A program made the position numbers and the translations under genes. 64,000 nt of DNA, taken from VRUE01 sp963805475 (GTDB lineage: Bacteria; Actinomycetota; Thermoleophilia; Solirubrobacterales; 70-9). The stretch's first letter is position 1, and each line of letters opens with the position of its first letter. Positions 1 through 7,336 of this stretch are shown here, in pieces. The notes below the pieces were generated by a model. That model did not search any database, was not told the DNA's origin, and saw only the letters and a list, made by a program, of their open reading frames with translations. The stretch spans positions 162,135-226,134 of the forward strand of contig CAWDUO010000001.1 of the NCBI GenBank assembly GCA_963805475.1, given 5' to 3'.

Positions 1-2
1 AA

Positions 3-719
3 ACGGCGCGCCAGGAAATCGTCGGAGACCACCTGCTGCACAACACCCTCGGGACCTGTGCCGATGGCCCGCAGACCGGCGGGACCCACGGCGCGCCCGA
101 CACGCTGCTGCTCAACGGCGCGCCGGACCCCGCCCCCGAAGACGAACTCAACCCGTCGCTCTACGACTACTCCGACGACTACTACCTCGAGCCGACTCCG
201 GACACCGACAAGGGCGTGCAGATCCGCCGCGACGACACCAGCGGCTGCCACTACGAACCCACCGGCACGACCAACCCCGAGTCGCAGGTGCATCGTTGGG
301 TCACCGACCCGATGCCGTTCGAATTCGAAATGGGCGGCAAGGTGACGCTCGAGATCTACACGCGGACGCTCAACGACGCCCTCTACACCGGGGCGCTCTG
401 CATCTACCTCTACGAGACCTCCGACGACGGCTCGCCGCCGACGTTCCTGACGAAGGCGGGCAGCGGCACGTCTTACTGGGAGTACGAACCGGAGGGAAAC
501 GGCTACTGGCCGCGAAACAGCTGGACCAGGGTGCGGGTGACGATGGAATTTCAGGAAGCCCCAAAATTCATCCCGCCAGGCGACAGGCTCGGCGTGGCGC
601 TGAGCGTCGACCGCGCGAACACGCCGGCCGATGCGATCCCGATCATGTACGACCACCCCAACTACCCGACCAGGATCGAGGTCGACAGCTCGACGCCGCT
701 CGAAGGCGAAGGCGGCTAG
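3..719 (+). CDS. C-terminal part of a large, probably secreted beta-sandwich protein (5' end outside window)
   Basis: The reading frame is open from the first bases of the window, so the start lies upstream; a GTG at 216 is internal and not a convincing start. The visible 238 residues have an acidic, Pro/Asp-rich stretch and then, from about residue 90, alternating hydrophobic strands with motifs such as KVTLEIYTRTL and PGDRLGVALSV, typical of a jelly-roll or carbohydrate-binding-like beta-sandwich at the end of a surface protein. I do not recognise the family. It ends 3 bases before the prepilin peptidase gene, so it may be a pilus-associated or exported adhesin-like protein of the same operon; that is inference. 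Codon use mixes GAA and GAG, unlike most genes here, which strongly prefer GAG. Confidence 0.6.
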   Translation, partial: TARQEIVGDHLLHNTLGTCADGPQTGGTHGAPDTLLLNGAPDPAPEDELNPSLYDYSDDYYLEPTPDTDKGVQIRRDDTSGCHYEPTGTTNPESQVHRWVTDPMPFEFEMGGKVTLEIYTRTLNDALYTGALCIYLYETSDDGSPPTFLTKAGSGTSYWEYEPEGNGYWPRNSWTRVRVTMEFQEAPKFIPPGDRLGVALSVDRANTPADAIPIMYDHPNYPTRIEVDSSTPLEGEGG

Positions 720-722
720 CCG

Positions 723-1475
723 GTGGCCGCCGCGGCGGTGTTCGCCTTCCTCGGGGGGCTCCTCGCCGGCAGCTTCGTCACCGTCGTCGCCCACCGCGTG
801 CCGCGGGGGGAGTCGATCGTCGGGCCGCGCTCGCGCTGTCCGGCGTGCGGGGCTCAGATCGCCGCCTACGACAACGTTCCGGTCCTCTCCTGGGTAGTGC
901 TGCGCGGGCGGGCGCGCTGCTGCGGGGCGCCGATCTCGCCGCGCTACCCGCTGACCGAGCTGGCGCTGGGCGCCCTCTACGCGGCAACCGTGCTCGTCCT
1001 CTGGGACGAGCCCTGGGAAGTGGCGCTGGGGCTCGTCTTCGTCACCGTGCTGACGGCGATCACGCTGACCGACCTGGAGCGGCGGATCATCCCGAACAAG
1101 GTCCTGATCGCCGGGGCGATCGCCGCTGCCGCGATCGCCGCCGTCGGCGACCCGGGCGGCCTGCCCGAGCGGGCGATCGCCGCGGCGGCGGCGGGCGGCC
1201 TGCTGTTCGCCGCCGCGCTCGCCTACCCGCGCGGGATGGGCCTCGGCGACGTCAAGCTGGCGGCGACGATGGGCCTCTTCCTCGGCCGCGACGTGGCGCC
1301 GGCGATCCTCGTCGCCCTGCTCGCCGGCTCGCTCGTCGGCCTGGCGATGATCGCCCGCGAGGGCGCCGCGGCGCGCAAGCGGGCGATCCCCTTCGGCCCG
1401 TTCCTGGCGCTCGGCGGGGTCGTCGGCCTGCTGGCCGGCCCGCAGCTGGTCGACTGGTACCTGGGCGCTTTCTAG
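723..1475 (+). CDS. pilD: Type IV prepilin peptidase (A24 family)
   Basis: 250 residues, GTG start 3 bases after the preceding stop. It is a polytopic membrane aspartic protease that cleaves the leader of type IV prepilins and methylates the new N terminus. The N-terminal domain has the Cys tetrad of the methylase region (CPAC near residue 39, then CC near 62). The two catalytic Asp residues are visible: Asp117 in TDLERRIIPN and Asp176 in GLGDVKL, the GxGD motif. Hydrophobic segments occur throughout. Length is normal for the family. It sits directly upstream of pilM-pilN-pilO, consistent with a pilus operon. The N-terminal Cys domain suggests a bifunctional peptidase/methylase; activity is inferred from motifs only. 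Confidence 0.93.
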   Translation: MAAAAVFAFLGGLLAGSFVTVVAHRVPRGESIVGPRSRCPACGAQIAAYDNVPVLSWVVLRGRARCCGAPISPRYPLTELALGALYAATVLVLWDEPWEVALGLVFVTVLTAITLTDLERRIIPNKVLIAGAIAAAAIAAVGDPGGLPERAIAAAAAGGLLFAAALAYPRGMGLGDVKLAATMGLFLGRDVAPAILVALLAGSLVGLAMIAREGAAARKRAIPFGPFLALGGVVGLLAGPQLVDWYLGAF

Positions 1476-1593
1476 CTCTTCGTCCTAGATCGTCCGTCCA
1501 GTTCTGCGAAGAAATCGGTAGTTGCAGGACGAAAGTTCTGCCGCCTTTCTGTCGATTCAGGGAGGGCCGGGCTTCTTCGACGCCCGTTCCCCC

Positions 1594-2682
1594 ATGCGAC
1601 TCAGCGGAATCGCCAAGCAGAAGATCGGCAGCGTCGTCGGCCTCGACATCGAGGCGGGCAGCGTCGCCGCGACCGAGCTGCGCCTCAACGGCTCGGTCGA
1701 GCTGGTCGGCGCGGGGATCGGGCCGCTCGACCCCGGCGCCTTCCACGAGGGCGAGGTGCTCGATCCGGACCGGCTCGCCGCGGCGCTGAAGGCGCTCTTC
1801 GCCGAGCACAAGCTCGGCCGGCACGTGCGGCTCGGCGTCGGCAACCAGCGGGTCGTCGTCCGCACCGTGCGCCTGCCGGCGATCGAGGACCCGAAGGAGC
1901 TGGAGGCGGCAGTCCGCTTCCAGGCCCAGGAGCAGATCCCGATGCCGCTCGACCAGGCGGTGCTCGAGCATCAGGTCGTCGGCGGCGTCCCCGCCGAGGA
2001 GGGGCAGGCGCCGCAGATCGACGTGATCGTCGTCGCGGCGCGGCGCGACATGATCGCCACCTTCCTCGATCCGATCCGCCGCGCCGGGCTCGAGCCCCTC
2101 GGGGTCGACCTCTCGGCCTTCGGCATGATCCGGGCGCTCGCCGGCGCCGGCGAGACCCCCGCGGCCGGCGGGGACGTCGAGCGACCCGCTGCCGCGGTCC
2201 TCTACTGCAGCGTCGGCGACGTGACCAACCTGGCTGTCGCCCGCGGCCGCTCCTGCCTGTTCACGCGCGTCGCGGACGCCGGGCTCGAGGCGATCTCCGA
2301 AGGGCTGGCGGGCGCGCTCGGGCTGAGCGCGGAGCACGCAGCGCAGTGGATGGGCCACGTCGGGCTCGAGCAGCCGGTCGAGGCGGTCGAGGGCGACCCG
2401 CAGGCGGTCGCCGCGGTCCGCCAGGCGCTCGAGCAGGGCGTCGACGAGCTGCTCGACGAGCTGCGCCTCTCGCTCGACTACTACGGCGCGCAGGAAGCGG
2501 CGCTGCCGGTCGAGCGGATCGTCCTCTGCGGTCCGGCGACCGCGATCCCCGGCCTGGCGCCGCGGATGGAGGCGAGCCTCGGCCTGCCGATCTCCGCCCC
2601 GCTTCCGCCCGCGCTCGAGGGCTTCGACGAGAGCTCCGCCGCCCGCCTCACCCTTCCCTACGGCCTCGCCCTGGAGCAGTAG
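1594..2682 (+). CDS. pilM: Type IV pilus assembly ATPase-like protein PilM
   Basis: 362 residues from the ATG at 1594. An upstream in-frame TTG at 1522 would add 24 unconserved residues, so I prefer the ATG. PilM has an actin/FtsA-like fold, sits on the cytoplasmic face of the pilus machine and binds the N terminus of PilN. The N terminus GLDIEAGSVAATEL matches the phosphate-1 loop of this family, PLDQAVLEHQVV the mid-domain, and the C-terminal part (IVLCGPATAIPGL) the adenosine-binding region. The downstream pilN begins 2 bases after the stop with RPINLIPPE, close to the INLLP motif that PilM binds in other bacteria. That contact is known for the family and inferred here. Confidence 0.9.
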   Translation: MRLSGIAKQKIGSVVGLDIEAGSVAATELRLNGSVELVGAGIGPLDPGAFHEGEVLDPDRLAAALKALFAEHKLGRHVRLGVGNQRVVVRTVRLPAIEDPKELEAAVRFQAQEQIPMPLDQAVLEHQVVGGVPAEEGQAPQIDVIVVAARRDMIATFLDPIRRAGLEPLGVDLSAFGMIRALAGAGETPAAGGDVERPAAAVLYCSVGDVTNLAVARGRSCLFTRVADAGLEAISEGLAGALGLSAEHAAQWMGHVGLEQPVEAVEGDPQAVAAVRQALEQGVDELLDELRLSLDYYGAQEAALPVERIVLCGPATAIPGLAPRMEASLGLPISAPLPPALEGFDESSAARLTLPYGLALEQ

Positions 2683-2684
2683 CG

Positions 2685-3496
2685 GTGCGGCCGATCAACC
2701 TGATCCCCCCGGAGGACCGCCGCGGCGACCAGGCGCCGCTGCGCACCGGCCCGCTCTCCTACATCCTGCTCGGCGGGCTAGCCCTGCTGCTGCTCGGCGT
2801 CGTCGCCCTCGTGCTCACCGGCAACCAGGTCTCCGAACGCGAACGACGAGCTGGCCAAGCTGAAGCGCGAAGACGCGGTGGCGGCGGCGAAGGCGACCCG
2901 GCTCGCCTCCTACACGCGGTTCCAGAGCCTCAGCGAAGCGCGCGTGGAGACGGTGCGCAGCCTCGCCGACAGCCGCTTCGACTGGGAACGGGTGATGCGC
3001 GAACTGGCGCTGATCCTGCCGAGCGACGTGTGGCTGGTCGAACTTACGGGGACCGCGACTCCGGGCGCCGGCGTCGGAGGCGAATCGAGCGGGGGCGGAT
3101 CGGGTGGCAACTCTGAGAGGGCAGATCGCCGGTCCGGCGCTCGAACTGAGCGGCTGTGCCGCGGGCCAGACTTCCGTCGCGGGCTTCGTCACCGCGCTGG
3201 AAGACATCGACGGAGTCACCCGGGTGGGCGTCCAGTCCTCGGAATTGGCGGACAAGAAGAGCGGCGCCGGCGTCTCGGCCAGCGGCGAAGTCGGCTCGGG
3301 AGGGGGCGGGGAAGACTGCCGCACGCGCGATTTCATCGCCAAGTTCGAAATCGTCGTCGGCTTCGACGCGGCGCCGGTGCCGGCGCCCGAAGGGGATGCG
3401 CCGCCGGAAAGCACTCCCGAAGCGGCCCAGACGGCGTCCACGGAAAGCTCGGAAAGCTCGAGCGAAGCGAGCGGGGAAAGCACGGAAGGCAGCTGA
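2685..3496 (+). pseudogene. pilN: Type IV pilus assembly protein PilN, interrupted by two +1 frameshifts
   Basis: The gene starts with GTG at 2685 (MRPINLIPPE, the PilM-binding INL motif), followed by one membrane helix around residues 25-45. After GNQVSER the frame is lost: removing one G at 2841 restores NDELAKLK and a coiled-coil-like region. Near GGSGG a second extra base (about 3106) must be removed to restore ATLRGQ and the periplasmic PilN fold, ending in a Ser/Glu-rich tail at 3496. Repaired, the product is 269 residues, longer than the usual 180-200 because of Gly/Ser linkers and the tail. pilO starts 1 base after the stop. Both lesions are single-base insertions in otherwise well-conserved sequence, so sequencing error is plausible; if real, the pilus would lack PilN. 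Confidence 0.78.
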
Positions 3497-3497
3497 G

Positions 3498-4265
3498 ATG
3501 GTGGCGCTGAAGAGCTCCCGCAACCTGACGATCGTCGCGATGCTTGTCGTGGCTGCGCTCGCGCTCGCCTTCTGGGTCGTGCTGCTGAGCCCGACGCGGG
3601 AAGAAGCGGCCAGGCTCGGCGATCAGGTCGAACGGGTCGAAGCATCGCTCGCCGGCCACCGGGCGGAAATCGCCACGGCCGAAGAAGCGCGCCGCAGGTT
3701 CTCCGGGGATTACCAGAAGCTCGTGGTGCTCGGCAAGGCGGTGCCGGGCAACAGCGAAACCGCGTCGTTGCTGGTTCAGGTGAGCGGCATCGCCGAACGC
3801 ACCGGGGTCGAATTCGAGGACATCGAATTGAATTCCAGCGGCGGTGGGGGCGAAGCTCCGGACGCCGCCGCAACGAGCTCTTCCGGTGCGCAGGTGTCGC
3901 CGACCGAGGCCGCGGCCTCGCTGCTGCCGCTGGGCGCCTCGCTCGGTTCCGGCGGCCTGGCGGCGATGCCCTACACGCTCACCTTCAACGGCAGCTTCTT
4001 CAAGATCGCCGACTTCATCAAGGAAATCGACGCGATGGTGAAGTCGCACAACGAACAGGTCAGGGTCGACGGACGGCTGCTGACGATCGACGGCTTCTCG
4101 CTAGCCGCCGGCACGAACGGATTCCCCTCGTTGACTGCGACCTTCGGCGTCACCAGCTATGTGATGCCGCCGCCGAGCCAAAGCGCCGGCCCCGAAGCCC
4201 CCCCCGCCGCTTCGGCCGAATCCGAAGCGACGCCGGCGGCGGCGCGGCTCGGGGGTACGCCATGA
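3498..4265 (+). CDS. pilO: Type IV pilus assembly protein PilO
   Basis: 255 residues. It has a short cytoplasmic N terminus, one membrane helix at about residues 10-30 (LTIVAMLVVAALALAFWVVLL), a coiled-coil stretch at about 35-75 (REEAARLGDQVERVEASL) and a ferredoxin-like periplasmic domain with the segment YTLTFNGSFFKIADFIKEID, typical of PilO. PilO dimerises with PilN through these regions. The tail is Pro/Ala/Glu-rich. The ATG lies one base after the pilN stop and the stop overlaps the next start as ATGA, indicating translational coupling. Glu is written almost only as GAA here, in contrast to pilM and most of the window. Confidence 0.88.
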   Translation: MVALKSSRNLTIVAMLVVAALALAFWVVLLSPTREEAARLGDQVERVEASLAGHRAEIATAEEARRRFSGDYQKLVVLGKAVPGNSETASLLVQVSGIAERTGVEFEDIELNSSGGGGEAPDAAATSSSGAQVSPTEAAASLLPLGASLGSGGLAAMPYTLTFNGSFFKIADFIKEIDAMVKSHNEQVRVDGRLLTIDGFSLAAGTNGFPSLTATFGVTSYVMPPPSQSAGPEAPPAASAESEATPAAARLGGTP

Positions 4266-5128
4266 AGCGACCCTCGCTGAAGATGCCCGAAGCGCGCCCA
4301 CCCGCGTTCCTCGCCGATCTCTACTACGACCTGCGCGACCGGCGGCTGCTGCCGCTGGTCGCCCTGGTCCTGGTGGCGATTGCGGCGACGCCGATCCTGC
4401 TCGGCCAGAAGTCGGAGACGAAGCTGTCGCCGGCTGCACAGGGTGCGATTGCGGCGCTGAAAGAAGCGAGCAGGCGGAAGACCTCCTCGCTGACCGTGGT
4501 CGAGGCGACGCCGGGACTGCGCGAATACCGCAAGCGACTTACCCATCGCACGCCGACCGACCCCTTCAAGCAGCGCTACACGGCCCCCGTGCTGAAGGGA
4601 GCCGAACTGAACGAACCGAAGGAAGGCGAAGGCAAGGGCTCGGGCGGCGAATCCGAAGGGTCTGGTTCTTCGAATGGTCAGGCCGAAACGGGGTCGGGCG
4701 AAGGCGGCGGCGCCGGGTCCCCGCCGGGTGGAGCGACGCCGGGCTTGGGCGGCAAGCCGCATCTCGTCTTCTACTCGATTGGGATCAAGGTGAGGATCTC
4801 CAAGGCGGTCGATGGCAAGCCGCAGGGCGAACCGCTCGTGCGGGAAGATGTGCTTCCGCAGACGTCGCTGCCGGGCGAGAAGACGCCGGTCGTCACCTAC
4901 ATGGGCCCGGCGCGAAACGGAGACAAGGCCAACGGGAAGGCGCTCCTGCTCGTCGACGATTCGGTCCAGTCGGTGGAAAGCGACGCGAGATGCGTCTCCG
5001 GCGACGAAGTCTGCCAGCTGCTGGAAGTCGAACCGGGCTTCCCGGTCGTCCTCACCTACGGCGAAAACGAAGTCCGATACACGGTCAACGTGATCAAGTT
5101 CGAACTGGTCGTCACCGGGCACAGCTGA
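4262..5128 (+). CDS. Unknown single-pass membrane protein in the pilP position
   Basis: 288 residues overlapping pilO by 4 bases. A basic, Pro-containing N terminus (to residue 28) is followed by one membrane helix (LLPLVALVLVAIAATPILLG), then an external region with a Lys/Gly/Ser/Glu-rich linker (about 115-165) and a C-terminal beta-rich domain (about 170-288) containing two Cys residues nine apart (CVSGDEVCQ... region) that could form a disulfide. The position after pilMNO is where pilP lies in diderm bacteria, but I see no PilP lipoprotein signal and no clear PilP homology. It is probably a pilus accessory protein anchored in the membrane; the role is inferred from context. Confidence 0.7.
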   Translation: MKRPSLKMPEARPPAFLADLYYDLRDRRLLPLVALVLVAIAATPILLGQKSETKLSPAAQGAIAALKEASRRKTSSLTVVEATPGLREYRKRLTHRTPTDPFKQRYTAPVLKGAELNEPKEGEGKGSGGESEGSGSSNGQAETGSGEGGGAGSPPGGATPGLGGKPHLVFYSIGIKVRISKAVDGKPQGEPLVREDVLPQTSLPGEKTPVVTYMGPARNGDKANGKALLLVDDSVQSVESDARCVSGDEVCQLLEVEPGFPVVLTYGENEVRYTVNVIKFELVVTGHS

Positions 5129-5145
5129 GCCGGTGGGGCACCCAT

Positions 5146-5164
5146 CGCTTCAGTAAGTGAAGCG
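5146..5164. promoter_or_regulatory. Perfect inverted repeat, candidate operator of the HxlR-type regulator
   Basis: CGCTTCA at 5146-5152 and TGAAGCG at 5158-5164 form perfect 7-bp arms around GTAAG. A second palindrome, CTCGCT-TC-AGCGAG (5176-5189), follows and repeats the half-site CGCTTCA at 5178-5184. Both lie in the 94-bp gap upstream of the HxlR gene. HxlR regulators bind short palindromes near their own promoters, so autoregulation is likely; this is inference. Confidence 0.5.
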
Positions 5165-5222
5165 TTGGCGCTAAACTCGCTTCAGCGAGCCGATTCGAAC
5201 CCTAGGCCGGCTCGCCCCGGAT

Positions 5223-5573
5223 GTGCTGAAGATGAGCGCTGAGAGCAACTCCCGCTGTCCCGTCTGCCGTACCGCCGACGTCGTCTGCGGGAAGTGGACC
5301 CTGCTGGTGATCCGCGACCTGGCGGCCGGGTGCGCGCGCTTCTGCGAGCTCGAGCGCTCGCTCGAGGGGATCAGCCCGCGCACCCTCTCGCTGCGCCTGC
5401 GGGCGCTGGAAGAAGAGGGCATCGTCGCCCGCAACACCTTCCCCGAGGTGCCGCCGCGGGTCGAGTACGAATTGACCGAGAAGGGCGAGGCGCTGGTCCC
5501 CCTGATCGAGGACATGCGCCGCTACGGCGCCCGCTGGCTGCTCGAAGAAGAGCAGAAGCCGGTCCCCGCGTAG
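5223..5573 (+). CDS. HxlR-family winged-helix transcriptional regulator
   Basis: 116 residues from a GTG at 5223; an ATG at 5232 is the alternative start and no strong ribosome binding site decides between them. The HxlR core is clear: CPVCRTADVVCGKWTLLVIRDL, then the recognition helix (ISPRTLSLRLRALEEEGIV) and the wing (PPRVEYELTEKGEAL). The gene stands alone between the pilus operon and an unknown gene, with two palindromes directly upstream. Two or three Cys near the N terminus (CPVC, C) recall thiol- or quinone-sensing members of the family such as YodB, but sensing is not shown by the sequence. Confidence 0.88.
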   Translation: MLKMSAESNSRCPVCRTADVVCGKWTLLVIRDLAAGCARFCELERSLEGISPRTLSLRLRALEEEGIVARNTFPEVPPRVEYELTEKGEALVPLIEDMRRYGARWLLEEEQKPVPA

Positions 5574-5653
5574 GCGCCCGCTCGGGGGCGTTTCACCTTG
5601 CAAGCGATCCTGCACGCGCAGGAGCGGCGTGCGTGGGGGGGAAGGTCGCCGGC

Positions 5654-7336
5654 ATGCGCGACCGGTTGCTCAGCGAGGCGTTGCGGCGGTTGGCCGCCGA
5701 GGCGGCGACGCGGCTGACCACGCTCGTCGCGAGCGGCGACCAGATCCCCTTCGACGTCGCCGAGGCGGCCGGCCCCGACGAGGCCTTCTTCCACAGCTAC
5801 GTCCCGCTGACGGCGCGCTTCGTGCGCGAGCGCGAGGACGAGCTGCGCACCCTGCCCGCCTTCGAGCCCGCCCGCGAAGCGGTCGTCCTCGCCGACGTCG
5901 CCGCTCCTTATCTGGAGCAGCGCGGCGAGCAGGTCCCGACCGACCCCGGCGAGCGGGCGGCGCGCCTGCTCAACGTCTTCCTCGCCGGCCTCTGGGACGG
6001 CTGCGCCGAGTTCTCGCTCGACCGCGAGCGGCTCGAGGGGGCGCTCGCGGTGCTCGACGCCGAGGCCGGCGACGCCGACGAGTCCGACGTGCTGATCGCG
6101 CCGCTGGTCGGCCTGCGGATGTCCGCGCCGCGCCTGCCGCTGCCCAACGGCGTGCAGCTGGTGCGCGCCGACGGCATCGAGGCCCCGGCCGAGGCGCTGC
6201 GCAGCGAGGGCATGGGCCGCGCCGCCTGGGAGCCGCAGATCCTCGCCGTCGCCGAGCAGCGCGAGGGCTCCGAGAGCGCCGCCGCGGCGCTCGCCCAGCT
6301 GCGCGACCTGGTCAGCGTCATGCGCATCTTCAAGGGCGGCGGCGTCGGGCTCGGCCCGCACGCCTTCGCGCCGACCGGCGAGGGCCGCTGGCGCCGCGTC
6401 GCCACCGGCGCCCCGGCGCCGCGCGGCGACGGCTACCGGCTCAGCGACGAGGAGGCTGCCGAGCTGGCCGAGCTGGCCGAGGCGCTGGCGGCGCGTCCCG
6501 ACCCGGCCGGCCCGCTGGCCTGGGCGGTGCGCCGCTTCGAGCTTGGCTGCGAGCGCCCGACGGCGCTGGAGGGGCTGAGCGACCACCTGCTGGCGCTGCG
6601 CGCCGTGCTCGAAGGCCAGGGCCCGGTGGGCGCCTCGCTGCCGATGCGCGCCGCGGCGCTGATCGCCGCTGGCTCGCACGCCAGGGCCGCCGCCCGCGAG
6701 CGGGTCGAGGCGGCGCTGGAGCTGGAGCGCGCGCAGATGGCCGGCGCCCCGAGCGACCGCGCGGCCGGCCTCGCCGCCTGGGTCGAGGAGAGCGCCCGAG
6801 GCGTCCTCCGCGACGCCGTCCTGGGAGAGCTCGGAACCGATCTCAACGAAACCGCCGACGAGACCCTGATCGCCACCGGCCTCGACACCGGCGACGCATC
6901 AATTGCAGTCGACGTCGGGGATATGCCCGGCATGCCCGGACGCGAAGCGGAGGACATGCCGGTTGATTCAAAAACGTCGCCCTCACCCGGTCCCGATCAC
7001 AGTCTGATTCCTTCGGGACCGGGTGAGGGCCCTGCCTATACCGCCCAGTCGCCGCCACAGGAGGACGAATCGATGGAAGACACCCGCATCCTCGAGCCGG
7101 TCCCGGCCGAGGAGGAGATCCGGATCACCGCGCGCGACTGGCTCGACGAGGTCGAGGAGGACGAGGCGGTCGAGATCGAGGAGAGCACGCTCGACTTCCC
7201 CGCGGTCGCCGACGACCTGGAGCGGCGCGAACGGATCGACACGCCGCGCGTCCGCCACCTCTTCCCGGTCCCCGAGAACGCGGACTGGGACGTCCGCGAG
7301 CTCGACTACGACCACTACGACCGCCGCACGGGCTAG
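5654..7336 (+). CDS. Large protein of unknown function, possibly a fusion of two ORFs across a palindromic element
   Basis: 560 residues from the ATG at 5654. Residues 1-425 form an Ala/Glu/Arg-rich, mostly helical region with no motif I recognise (for example FHSYVPLTARFV and GGGVGLGPHAFAPTGEGRWRRVATG). Residues about 425-473 are low-complexity and include a perfect hairpin element (6979-7030). Residues 474-560 are very acidic and end in NADWDVRELDYDHYD. An AGGAGG sequence (7059-7064) lies 8 bases before an in-frame ATG at 7073, so the last 87 codons look like a formerly, or still, separately translated gene. The stop overlaps the stop of the convergent ATPase gene by 4 bases. No function can be assigned. 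Confidence 0.65.
   Translation: MRDRLLSEALRRLAAEAATRLTTLVASGDQIPFDVAEAAGPDEAFFHSYVPLTARFVREREDELRTLPAFEPAREAVVLADVAAPYLEQRGEQVPTDPGERAARLLNVFLAGLWDGCAEFSLDRERLEGALAVLDAEAGDADESDVLIAPLVGLRMSAPRLPLPNGVQLVRADGIEAPAEALRSEGMGRAAWEPQILAVAEQREGSESAAAALAQLRDLVSVMRIFKGGGVGLGPHAFAPTGEGRWRRVATGAPAPRGDGYRLSDEEAAELAELAEALAARPDPAGPLAWAVRRFELGCERPTALEGLSDHLLALRAVLEGQGPVGASLPMRAAALIAAGSHARAAARERVEAALELERAQMAGAPSDRAAGLAAWVEESARGVLRDAVLGELGTDLNETADETLIATGLDTGDASIAVDVGDMPGMPGREAEDMPVDSKTSPSPGPDHSLIPSGPGEGPAYTAQSPPQEDESMEDTRILEPVPAEEEIRITARDWLDEVEEDEAVEIEESTLDFPAVADDLERRERIDTPRVRHLFPVPENADWDVRELDYDHYDRRTG
6979..7030. repeat. Palindromic element inside a coding gene, loop with TCTGATTC
   Basis: GCCCTCACCCGGTCCC (6979-6994) and its exact reverse complement (7015-7030) flank a 20-base loop containing TCTGATTC (7003-7010). 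It lies in the low-complexity segment (about residues 442-459) of the unknown gene. The same loop octamer is in the hairpins at 12073 and 51800, although their arms are different. Confidence 0.85.
7059..7064 (+). promoter_or_regulatory. Consensus Shine-Dalgarno inside a larger ORF
   Basis: AGGAGG is followed after 8 bases by ATG at 7073, in frame with the surrounding ORF. Strong consensus sites are rare in this window, so an internal translation start giving an 87-residue acidic protein (7073-7336) is likely. Confidence 0.5.
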
